A stretch of 45,817 nucleotides of DNA, taken from the NCBI GenBank assembly GCA_905213265.1, contig CAJMHR010000015.1:1-45817 (forward strand), written 5' to 3'. Below the pieces are notes generated by a model. It ran no database searches and was not told where the DNA came from. It was given only the letters and a program-made list of their open reading frames with translations. Position numbers and translations under genes: made by a program. Positions 31,389-39,039 of this stretch are shown piece after piece; positions within the stretch are counted from its first letter, which is position 1; the number at the start of each line of letters is the position of its first letter. The DNA is from an uncultured Collinsella sp. GTDB lineage: Bacteria; Actinomycetota; Coriobacteriia; Coriobacteriales; Coriobacteriaceae.

Positions 31389-32665
31389 TTGTTTGAATGT
31401 GAACTACCGTTTGACCATAAGACGTTGCATCTAGAGCTCGAGGATAAGAACTTCGCGGGTGTGATGGAAGGTCATCAAAACGAGTTTAAGACTACAAAAT
31501 CGCAGGAAGAGCTGGTGAGGAGTCGCTTGCCAACCCTTATGGCTCACCTTCGCTCGAGGAGCTTTGTGCTGGCAAGAAGGATATCGTCATCATTAGCTCC
31601 GACCATACGCGCCCCGTTCCCTCGCGTGTGACGATGCCTATTCTGCTGCATCACATCCACTCTGCTGCGCCTGAGGCACGCGTTCGCATTCTGGTTGCTA
31701 CGGGTATGCATCGTCCGTCGACGCACGAGGAGCTCGTCAACAAGTACGGCGAGGAGATCGTTGCCAACGAGGAAATCGTTATGCACGTCGCGACTGACGA
31801 CAGCATGATGAAAAAGATCGGCACCCTGCCTTCTGGCGGCGAGTGCATCATCAACAAGATTGCCGCCGATTGTGATCTGCTGCTTGCCGAGGGCTTTATT
31901 GAGCCGCACTTCTTTGCTGGTTTCTCTGGCAGCCGCAAGTCCGTGCTGCCCGGCATTGCCAGCTACAAGACCATCATGTACAACCACAACGGTCAGTTTG
32001 TGAACGATTCCCATTCGCGTGCCGGCAACCTGTGCCACAACCACGTGAACGAGGATATGTTTGCCGCTGCCGAGATGGCTCACCTTGCCTTTGTGCTTAA
32101 CGTGGTACTCAACGGCAAGCACGAGGTCATCGGCTCCTTTGTCGGCGACATCCACAAGGCGCACGAGGCCGGCTGCGAGTTCGTGAAGAGCCTTGCCGGC
32201 GTTGAGCCCGTCGAGTGCGAGATTGCCATCACCACCAACGGCGGCTACCCGCTCGACCAGAACATCTACCAGGCCGTGAAGGGCATGTGCGCTGCCGAGG
32301 CCACACTTCCCGAGGGCGGCGTGATCATCGACGTCGCCGGTTGCGCCGACGGCCACGGCGGCGAGGGCTTCTATCACAACATCGCCGACAACGATCCGGC
32401 AGAGTTTGAGCGTGCCTGCATCGACCGTCCCAAGGACGAGACCCTGCCTGACCAGTGGACGAGCCAGATCTTTGCCCGCATCCTGGCACATCACCCTGTG
32501 ATTATGGTCACCGACCTGTGCGATCACCAGATGATCAAGGATATGCACATGACGCCGGTTAACACCCTCGAGGAGGCGCTCAAGCTCGCCTTTGAGATGA
32601 AGGGTGCCGATGCCAAGGTTGCTGTCATTTCCGATGGCCTGGGCGTTGTCGTCGCGCAGCACTAG
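31389..32665 (+). pseudogene. larA: Lactate racemase with a one-base frameshift
   Basis: LarA interconverts L- and D-lactate with a nickel-pincer cofactor bound to a lysine. The protein reads FECELPFDHKTLHLELEDKN in one frame from TTG 31389 up to about 31517, then continues as EESLANPYGSPSLEELCAGK in the -1 frame to 32665; joined, it is about 425 residues, the length of Lactobacillus plantarum LarA. Landmarks: ISSDHTRPVPSRV, ATGMHRPSTHEELVNKYG, GFSGSRKSVLPGIASYKT (cofactor lysine), TTNGGYPLDQNIYQAVKGM. The break fits loss of one G in a GTGGAG sequence at 31515-31519. It may be a real mutation or a sequencing error. The -1 frame has an in-frame GTG at 31628 that could start a C-terminal fragment. 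Confidence 0.85.
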
Positions 32666-32714
32666 CGCGCGGCCTAAACGAATCATTTATAACCGACAAG
32701 AAAGATAAGGTTTT

Positions 32715-33446
32715 ATGCTTACCAAACTCCTCTGTGAATTCGGCGCAACGGCCCTCATGATCATCTTTGGCGTGGGCGTGCACTGCGATACCGTGCTCAA
32801 GGGCACCAAGTATCAGGGCTCCGGCCATATGTTTGCCATCACCACCTGGTCTTTTGGCATCTCGGTCTGCCTGTTTGTCTTTGGCGGCGCCGTGTGCATG
32901 AACCCGGCTATGGTGCTTGCCCAGTGCATCGTAGGCCTGGTGCCGTGGAGCAGCTGCATCCCCTTCATGATTGCCGATATGCTCGGCGGCTTTGTGGGCG
33001 CCGTAATCGCTTGGCTTATGTATGCCGATGAGTTCAAGGCTTCCGAGGGCGTCGTCGACCCCATTGCCCAGCGCAACATCTTCTCGACCAACCCCACCAC
33101 CGAGGGCACCAACTATGCCCGCAACTTCTTCTGCGAGGCTATCTGCACCTTCGTGTTCATCAGCGCCATCCTTGCTGCCGCTAGCCGCGCCGGCGAGAAC
33201 GTTCTGATGCTCGCCATCTGCGTCGGCCTGATCGTTTGGGCCGTTGGCATGGGCATGGGCGGCATCACCGGCTTCGCCATGAACCAGGCTCGTGACCTTG
33301 GTCCTCGCATGGCCTATCAGGTTCTGCCGATTAAGAACAAGGCCGACAACAACTGGAAGTACGGCCTGCTCGTCCCTGGCATCGCTCCGTTTGTCGGTGC
33401 CGCTCTGGCTGCACTGTTTGTGCACGGTTTCTTGGGCATGTTCTAG
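32715..33446 (+). CDS. larD: MIP-family channel, probable lactate channel LarD
   Basis: A 243-residue aquaglyceroporin-type channel with six helices and two half-helices. The first selectivity motif is intact (MNPAM, Asn63-Ala65); the second reads MNQARDLGPR, so the usual NPA is NQA at 190-192. It follows larA by 49 bp, as in Lactobacillus plantarum, where larD encodes a lactic acid channel; the loops are also close to those proteins. AGATAAGG precedes ATG 32715. Function as a D/L-lactic acid facilitator is inferred from position and family; a glycerol facilitator is the alternative. Confidence 0.82.
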   Translation: MLTKLLCEFGATALMIIFGVGVHCDTVLKGTKYQGSGHMFAITTWSFGISVCLFVFGGAVCMNPAMVLAQCIVGLVPWSSCIPFMIADMLGGFVGAVIAWLMYADEFKASEGVVDPIAQRNIFSTNPTTEGTNYARNFFCEAICTFVFISAILAAASRAGENVLMLAICVGLIVWAVGMGMGGITGFAMNQARDLGPRMAYQVLPIKNKADNNWKYGLLVPGIAPFVGAALAALFVHGFLGMF

Positions 33447-33470
33447 TCCAAGACAATTGATATAACGCCC

Positions 33471-33597
33471 GGGTCCGGCATAGGTTAACTTTCCGCCGCG
33501 TCCTCGGACATGCAAGAAGCTCCCGCTGCGCACTTCGTGCGGCGGGAGCTTCTTGCGTCCTGCGGAGTGCGGCGGAAAGTTAACCTATGCCGGACCC
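33471..33597 (+). repeat. Long hairpin H5, family A (constant 12/12 internal node)
   Basis: Outer arms 33471-33499 and 33569-33597 are 29 bp perfect. Node GTCCTCGGACAT (33500-33511) faces GTCCTGCGGAGT (33557-33568). Inner arms 33512-33526 and 33542-33556 are 15 bp perfect; cap CGCAC-TTC-GTGCG. Stems are unrelated to those of H4, node and dimensions are the same. It lies between the converging larD and tetR genes; 33598-33756 holds nothing further that I can name. Confidence 0.85.
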
Positions 33598-33756
33598 TGC
33601 GGGAATCCAGTTGCGTTCGAACAAGCAACCAACATATATATCTGAATTTGGATGTGGTGGGCACTTTGTTGTTGGGCGCTTTGAGGTGCGAGTGACACTT
33701 TGGGATGCGTGGCGGCCTGGGGTGGGGCGGTGCCTTGGGATGAGAGGCTTGCTTAC

Positions 33757-34296
33757 TTAGTTGAAGAGGGGCTTTATGGCTGAGAGGTAGTCTTTGGCTA
33801 CGTCGGCTTTATCTGCTTGGAAATTGTGCCAGGCCCACCATTGGACCATTCCTACGAAGCTTGAGGCTATGTGGTGTAGTAGGAAGCTACGATCCATGGT
33901 GGCGGCGGGGCCGTTTGGGTCGTTGGGGACGGTTTCGGCTGCGCGCGGCATGATGGTCTTGCGGAGACAGTCGGCGAAGAGGCGTGAGCCGGCGCCGGCT
34001 ACGAGGGCTCGAACGCCCTGGCGACGCTCCCAGAGGTTGTTGAGGATATGCTCGACCTGTACGAGTGGGTCATCGAGGGGCGTACCGTCATCGTCGATGG
34101 CATGGGTGCAGATATCGCGCACGAGCTCAGCGAGCAGGTCATCTTTGCTCTTGAAGAGCCCGTAGAACGTGGCCCGACCTACGTGGGCACGAGCGATGAT
34201 GTCGCCGACGGTGATCTTGCCGTAGTCTTTCTCGCACAGGAGCTCGGAGAACGCCGTAACGATGGCAGCGCGGCTTTTTGCCTTGCGGGCATCCAT
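33757..34296 (-). CDS. TetR/AcrR-family transcriptional regulator
   Basis: A 179-residue repressor-type protein. The N-terminal helix-turn-helix is KITVGDIIARAHVGRATFYG (about 25-44) followed by LFKSKDDLLAELV; the rest is a helical ligand-binding domain without close family signature. ATG 34296 lies 2 bp after the larC stop codon, with no separate ribosome site, so it is coupled to larB-larC. Control of the lar genes is likely by position, but the ligand is unknown. Confidence 0.85.
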   Translation of the reverse strand: MDARKAKSRAAIVTAFSELLCEKDYGKITVGDIIARAHVGRATFYGLFKSKDDLLAELVRDICTHAIDDDGTPLDDPLVQVEHILNNLWERRQGVRALVAGAGSRLFADCLRKTIMPRAAETVPNDPNGPAATMDRSFLLHHIASSFVGMVQWWAWHNFQADKADVAKDYLSAIKPLFN

Positions 34297-34298
34297 GG

Positions 34299-35210
34299 CT
34301 ATGCGTCCGCGTGAACGAGTAGGCAGCGGAGCGTACCGGAGCAACCTTCGTAGGGGCGTTTGCCGGCGCCGTAGCCGACGGCTTCGATGCGGTAGCGTGA
34401 GGGCAGTTGGTCGGACGTGCGCAGCGCGGTGACGATGGCGGCGCCCGTCGGCGTCACGAGCTCGCCGGCGACCGGTGCAGGCGTGAGGGCGATATTGCCC
34501 GCCTGGCACAGGTTGACGACAGCGGGGACGGGAATGGGCATGAGGCCGTGGGCACAGTGGATGGTGCCGTGACCCTCGGAGAGCGACTCGACCACGATGT
34601 CCTCAATACCCAGGTCATCGAGGCAGATGGCGACAGAGCAGACGTCGACGATGGAATCGACGGCGCCTATCTCGTGGAACATGACGGTCTCGGGCGTTTT
34701 GCCGTGGGCCTTGGCCTCGGCGGCGGCGAGCGCGGTAAAGATGGCGAGCGCACGACGCTTGGCACCATCGCTTAGCTGCGAGCCGTCGATGATGGCGGTG
34801 ACGTCCGCCAAAGAACGGTGGTGATGGTGGTGGGCGTGATGATGGCCCTCGTGGCCATGACCGTGGGCCTCATGGTCATGGTCGTGGCAGTGCTCGTGCT
34901 CGCCATGGTCATGATGGTGGTGTTCGTGTTCGTGCATATGCTCGACAGCTGCTTCGTTGCCGTAGAGCCAGGCCATATCGTGATCGTGGTTCTCGAGCTC
35001 CTCTGCAAGCTGGACATCGAAATCGCAGGCGTCGATGCCGTGCTTGTTTACGCGCGTCACGGCAATCGAAAAGCCGTCGACCGGCAGCGTGGCGAGCTGT
35101 TCGCGTAGGTGCTCCTCGCTGGCGCCCAGGTCGAGCAGGGCCGCGACGGTCATGTCGCCGCTGATGCCCGAGGTGCCGTCGATGATAAGCGTGTGCTGAT
35201 GGTTGGACAT
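34299..35210 (-). CDS. larC1: LarC N-terminal part (nickel insertion protein, LarC1)
   Basis: LarC inserts nickel into the pincer cofactor of lactate racemase. The 303 residues cover the N-terminal domain: IDGTSGISGDMTVAALLDLG, a very His-rich segment at 91-131 (over twenty histidines with Glu and Asp, a plausible nickel store), EIGAVDSIVDV, GHGTIHCAHGLMPIPVPA, and VAGELVTPTGAAIVTAL. Full LarC is about 420 residues, and in L. plantarum larC1 and larC2 are joined by frameshifting; here the frame ends after VGYGAGKRPYEGCSGTLRCL and tetR follows at once, so the C-terminal cyclometallase half is missing from this locus. GGAGC precedes the ATG. Confidence 0.88.
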   Translation of the reverse strand: MSNHQHTLIIDGTSGISGDMTVAALLDLGASEEHLREQLATLPVDGFSIAVTRVNKHGIDACDFDVQLAEELENHDHDMAWLYGNEAAVEHMHEHEHHHHDHGEHEHCHDHDHEAHGHGHEGHHHAHHHHHRSLADVTAIIDGSQLSDGAKRRALAIFTALAAAEAKAHGKTPETVMFHEIGAVDSIVDVCSVAICLDDLGIEDIVVESLSEGHGTIHCAHGLMPIPVPAVVNLCQAGNIALTPAPVAGELVTPTGAAIVTALRTSDQLPSRYRIEAVGYGAGKRPYEGCSGTLRCLLVHADA

Positions 35211-35220
35211 GGAATGCTCC

Positions 35221-36003
35221 TTAACGGGCGCAGGGCGTGCCAGCGCTCAGATGATTGATAAGACTTGCCTGGTATGCGGCACCAAAGCCGTTGTCGATAT
35301 TGACGACCGAAACGCCGCTGGCGCAGGAGTTGAGCATGGCGAGCAGTGCGGCTACGCCACCAAAGCTCGCGCCGTAGCCCACGCTGGTGGGAACGGCAAT
35401 GACCGGACAGCTCACCAGGCCGCCGATAACGCTCGCCAGCGCGCCTTCCATGCCGGCGATGGCGATGACCACCTGCGCCTGGGCAAGTTCCTCGGCATGC
35501 GCGAGCAAGCGGTGCAGGCCGGCGACGCCTACGTCGTAGAGGCGGTCGACCTCGTTGCCATAGAACTCGGCCGTCAACGCGGCTTCCTCGGCGACGGGCA
35601 AGTCGCTCGTGCCGGCGCAGGCGACGACGATGCGTCCGTTACCGGTGGGGGAGGGCTTGCCGCCCACGAGGGCGAGCTGCGCGTCCGGGATATATCCCAG
35701 GTCGATGCCGTTGTCGAGGAGCTCCGAGATGCGGGCTGCTTTTTCGCTGTCCAGGCGCGTGACCAGGATGCGCTCCTGACCGGCATCGTGCAGCGCTTCG
35801 ATAATGGCGGCAATTTGCTCGGCGGTTTTTCCGGCGCCGTAGACAACCTCGCCGGCTCCCTGGCGCACCCCGCGCGAAAGATCGAGCTGCGCAAAACCCA
35901 GATCGGCGGTCGGAGCCGTCTGGATGCGCGTAAGGGCGTCGGCAGGGGTGACTGATCCGCCGGCAACATCGCTCAGCAGCTGCTCTAGATCTCGCTTATC
36001 CAT
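35221..36003 (-). CDS. larB: LarB, carboxylase/hydrolase of the nickel-pincer cofactor pathway
   Basis: LarB carboxylates the pyridinium ring of nicotinic acid adenine dinucleotide, the first step of pincer cofactor synthesis. The 260-residue protein has an N-terminal helical part (about 1-110, YGAGKTAEQIAAII) and a C-terminal PurE-like domain (about 115-250: VVACAGTSDLPVAEEAALTA, YDVGVAGLHRLL, AIAGMEGALASVIGGLVSCP, PTSVGYGASFGGVAALLAML). The start is ATG 36003 after GAAGGGAAC. It is the first gene of larB-larC1-tetR, 10 bp before larC1. larE, the sulfur-transfer step, is not in the window. Confidence 0.92.
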   Translation of the reverse strand: MDKRDLEQLLSDVAGGSVTPADALTRIQTAPTADLGFAQLDLSRGVRQGAGEVVYGAGKTAEQIAAIIEALHDAGQERILVTRLDSEKAARISELLDNGIDLGYIPDAQLALVGGKPSPTGNGRIVVACAGTSDLPVAEEAALTAEFYGNEVDRLYDVGVAGLHRLLAHAEELAQAQVVIAIAGMEGALASVIGGLVSCPVIAVPTSVGYGASFGGVAALLAMLNSCASGVSVVNIDNGFGAAYQASLINHLSAGTPCAR

Positions 36004-36047
36004 ATATGTTCCCTTCGACGGCGGAAAGTCTAGCACTCAAAGGGTAT

Positions 36048-36081
36048 GTTTCCGAACACTAAGACAAAATTGTTCGGAAAC
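36048..36081. promoter_or_regulatory. Perfect 11-bp inverted repeat before larB
   Basis: GTTTCCGAACA (36048-36058) and TGTTCGGAAAC (36071-36081), 12 bp apart, 45 bp upstream of the larB start and downstream of serB, so it should serve larB. The inverted CGAA cores are 16 bp apart, the arrangement of Gram-positive PurR boxes; a nickel or lactate regulator or the TetR protein are alternatives. Confidence 0.6.
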
Positions 36082-36117
36082 TATAGGACAGGCTGATTTA
36101 ATTGTTAGACGGATCGG

Positions 36118-36753
36118 CTAGTCACGCAGGATGATGTCCATAGCGAGCATCAGGTTGCGCTCGTCGATGGCAAACGGGGCGGCCTCGCGCGTCTTGGGCT
36201 TGGCGCAAAACGCGATGCCCGTGCCCGCGGCCTGAATCATGGGGATGTCGTTTGCCCCGTCGCCAATAGCGACGGTGTGGGCCATGTCGACACCGCACTC
36301 AACTGCCCAGTCCAGCAGCTGGATGAGCTTGGACTCCTTGGTCACGATGTCTGCCGCCAACTTGCCGGTGAGCTTGCCGTCCACGACTTCCAGGCGGTTG
36401 GCCAGGCAAAAATCGATGCCCGCGGCGGCCACGATTTTGTCGGCGACCTCGTGGAAGCCACCGCTTACCACGCCGACCTTCCAGCCCTTGCTGTGCGCCG
36501 AGCGCACAAGTTCCAGCGCGCCGGGGGTAAACGTCACCCGCGCAAAAGTGCGATCGAACACGCTCTCATCCAAGCCGGCAAGCAGCCCCACGCGCTCCTC
36601 GAGCGCCTGCTTAAAGTCAAGCTCGCCGCGCATGGCGCGTTCGGTGATCTGTGCAACTTGCTCGCCCACGCCGGCCTCCTCGCCCAACAGGTCGATGACT
36701 TCCTGGTTGATGAGCGTGGAGTCGATATCCATAACGATGAGGCGTGCGGTCAT
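36118..36753 (-). CDS. serB: Phosphoserine phosphatase
   Basis: A 211-residue HAD-superfamily enzyme for the last step of serine synthesis. Motif I MDIDSTLINQEVIDLLGEEAG (nucleophile Asp8), motif II VVSGGFHEVADKI, motif III lysine in VTKESKL and motif IV AIGDGANDIPMIQAAGTGIAF match SerB throughout. There is no regulatory ACT domain. ATG 36753 follows GGAAAGG. It converges on nothing and lies upstream of larB on the same strand, but the palindrome between suggests separate transcription. Confidence 0.93.
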   Translation of the reverse strand: MTARLIVMDIDSTLINQEVIDLLGEEAGVGEQVAQITERAMRGELDFKQALEERVGLLAGLDESVFDRTFARVTFTPGALELVRSAHSKGWKVGVVSGGFHEVADKIVAAAGIDFCLANRLEVVDGKLTGKLAADIVTKESKLIQLLDWAVECGVDMAHTVAIGDGANDIPMIQAAGTGIAFCAKPKTREAAPFAIDERNLMLAMDIILRD

Positions 36754-37009
36754 GACGGGCCTTTCCGAGTGCAGTTGTATTGGGGCACATTGTCGCACGC
36801 GGCGCGCCTTGGTGACGGTCAGGCCGCGTCAATTGTTTCGTCTCCGTCAAGTCTTTGGGCAAGAGCTACTTTTTCGCGGCACATCGACGCGGGTGCGATA
36901 AGATAGAACGCCATGTCTGGCTGCGCGGTTTACGCAGGCTGGGCAAATCTGTACGACGCCGCCCGGAACGACACGGGGCGGCACAGATCCATAAAGGAGG
37001 ATCACTGGT

Positions 37010-38797
37010 ATGAGCCAGACCCGTCCCATCGATGAGCATTCCATGCACACCCGTACCTGCGGCGAGCTTCGCTTCGAGAACGTGGGCGAAGAGGTCACCC
37101 TCACCGGTTGGGTGAGCCGTCGCCGCGACCACGGCGGCCTTATCTTCTGCGACCTTCGCGACCGCGAGGGCATCACGCAGCTCACCTTCGACCCCGAGCA
37201 CTCTGACGGCGACGCATTTAAGATCGCCGAGACCATGCGTCCCGAGTGGCCCATCAAGATCCACGGCGTCGTGCGCTCCCGTGGCGAGGAGACCACCAAC
37301 GCCAAGCTCGCGACCGGCGAGATCGAGGTCCTGACCGACCACGCCGAGGTGCTCAACACGTCCGTCACCCCGCCGTTCCAGATCGAGGACGGCATCGAGA
37401 CCAGCGAGGACACCCGTCTGCGCTATCGCTATCTGGACCTCCGTCGTCCCGAGATGATGGCCAACCTCAAGCTGCGCTCCGACTTTACCTTTGCCATTCG
37501 CGAGGCGCTGCACAACCGTGAGTTCATGGAGGTCGAGACGCCCTCCCTGTTTAAGTCCACGCCCGAGGGCGCTCGTGACTTCATCGTTCCCAGCCGTATT
37601 CAGCCGGGCAACTTCTACGCCCTGCCGCAGTCCCCGCAGCTCCTGAAGCAGCTGCTTATGGTCGGTGGCGTCGAGCGCTACTATCAGGTTGCCAAGTGCT
37701 TCCGCGACGAGGACCTGCGTGCCGACCGTCAGCCCGAGTTTACTCAGGTCGATATCGAGATGTCCTTCGTGGACCAGAACGACGTTATGAGCGCGCTCGA
37801 AGAGGTCCTGGCCGATGCCTTCGGCCGCATGGGCGTCGAGATGCCCACGCCGCTGCGTCGCATGGACTACTGGGAGGCCATGGACACCTATGGCTCCGAC
37901 AAGCCCGATACCCGCTATGGCATGCATCTGGTCGACCTGACCGACATCTTTGCCAACTCCAAGTTCAAGGTCTTTGCGACTGCCGCAAACGAGGAGGGTT
38001 CTGTCGTCAAGGCCATTAACGCCAAGGGCGCCGGTGCCTGGGCACGTGCCAAGATCGATAAGCTCGCCGGCGTGGCCTCCACGTTTGGCGCCAAGGGCCT
38101 GGCCTGGATTGCTTTCCGCGAGGATGGCTCCATCAACAGTCCCATCGTCAAGTTCTTCTCGGACGAGGAAATGACTGCCCTGCGCGAGCGTATGGACGTC
38201 GAGCCCGGCGACCTCGTGATGTTCGCCGCCGGCCCACGCCTGCTCTCTGACGAGATCCTGGGCGGCATGCGTTCCCACATGGCCAATGCGCTCGAGATCA
38301 AGCGCGAGGGCCACGACTTCCTGTGGGTCGTCAACTTCCCGCTGTTCCACTGGGATGAGGACCGCAAGGCCTATGCTGCCGAGCACCAGCCGTTCACTCT
38401 GCCGACCGAGACCGACATCGCCAAGATCGAGGCCGACCCGTTGGCAGCCGGTTCCTGTACCTACGACTTTGTCATGGACGGCTTTGAGGCCGGCGGCGGT
38501 GGTATGCGAATCCACAACGCCGAGATGCAGATGTCCATGCTCAAGCTCCTGGGCTTTACCGAGGAGCGCGCCGAGTCGCAGTTCGGCTTCCTCATGGAGG
38601 CGCTCAAGTTTGGTGCGCCCCCGATGGGCGGTTTCGCTCTGGGCCTGGACCGCGTGTGCATGCTGCTCACCGGCTCCGACTCCATCCGCGACGTCATGGC
38701 GTTCCCCAAGACGGCCAGCGGCTCCGACCTCATGTCGGGCGCCCCGAGTGCCGTTTCCGGCGCCCAGCTCAAGGACGTCAGCCTGCGCCTGATGTAG
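37010..38797 (+). CDS. aspS: Aspartate-tRNA ligase, probably non-discriminating (Asx)
   Basis: A 595-residue bacterial-type class IIb synthetase: OB-fold anticodon domain (1-110), motif 1 region EVETPSLFKSTPEGARDF, motif 2 FRDEDLRADRQPEFTQVD, GAD insertion domain about 285-420, motif 3 GFALGLDRVCMLL. The anticodon loop reads RRRDHGGLIF: His at the place where discriminating enzymes have Leu (E. coli RRRDLGS). In characterised enzymes that His goes with charging tRNA-Asn as well as tRNA-Asp, then GatCAB amidation. GGAGG precedes ATG 37010. Confidence 0.96.
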   Translation: MSQTRPIDEHSMHTRTCGELRFENVGEEVTLTGWVSRRRDHGGLIFCDLRDREGITQLTFDPEHSDGDAFKIAETMRPEWPIKIHGVVRSRGEETTNAKLATGEIEVLTDHAEVLNTSVTPPFQIEDGIETSEDTRLRYRYLDLRRPEMMANLKLRSDFTFAIREALHNREFMEVETPSLFKSTPEGARDFIVPSRIQPGNFYALPQSPQLLKQLLMVGGVERYYQVAKCFRDEDLRADRQPEFTQVDIEMSFVDQNDVMSALEEVLADAFGRMGVEMPTPLRRMDYWEAMDTYGSDKPDTRYGMHLVDLTDIFANSKFKVFATAANEEGSVVKAINAKGAGAWARAKIDKLAGVASTFGAKGLAWIAFREDGSINSPIVKFFSDEEMTALRERMDVEPGDLVMFAAGPRLLSDEILGGMRSHMANALEIKREGHDFLWVVNFPLFHWDEDRKAYAAEHQPFTLPTETDIAKIEADPLAAGSCTYDFVMDGFEAGGGGMRIHNAEMQMSMLKLLGFTEERAESQFGFLMEALKFGAPPMGGFALGLDRVCMLLTGSDSIRDVMAFPKTASGSDLMSGAPSAVSGAQLKDVSLRLM

Positions 38798-38820
38798 GCG
38801 AGTGGCTACATATTGCCCGC

Positions 38821-38856
38821 AACGAGGGAAGGACGCGTGCCTTCCCTCGTTTTTTA
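38821..38856 (+). terminator. Terminator of aspS
   Basis: Stem AACGAGGGAAGG / CCTTCCCTCGTT (12 bp perfect), 7-base loop, T run continuing from the stem. Confidence 0.93.
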
Positions 38857-38895
38857 TGCGCCGAGGTTGCGAGGGCATGGGATGACCGGGCGTCG

Positions 38896-38943
38896 CGGAA
38901 ACTGCGACCCAGAATCTAGCCAAATAACGGGTCGCACTTTCCG
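38896..38943. repeat. Inverted repeat in the aspS-ebgR spacer
   Basis: CGGAAACTGCGACCC (38896-38910) pairs with GGGTCGCACTTTCCG (38929-38943) with one mismatch. A diverged direct copy of the left arm plus CCAGAATC follows at 38956-38978 (GGCGGAAAGTACATCCCAGA). Confidence 0.6.
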
Positions 38944-38988
38944 GTTGAGCTTCTGGCGGAAAGTACATCCCAGAATCGGCGTTCGGAA

Positions 38989-39034
38989 TGGGCCGGGCTT
39001 TCCGCTAAAGCAGCCTAGCGGAAAGCCCGGCCCA
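38989..39034. repeat. Perfect 19-bp hairpin at the end of ebgR
   Basis: Arms 38989-39007 and 39016-39034 are perfectly complementary around AAGCAGCC. It lies 6 bp beyond the ebgR stop codon and may end or protect that transcript; no T run. Confidence 0.75.
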
Positions 39035-39039
39035 GTTTC

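Noticed and set aside
31389..31631. Programmed frameshift in larA
   Set aside because: No X-XXY-YYZ slippery heptamer at 31505-31525 and no pseudoknot that I can see; a lost base explains it more simply.
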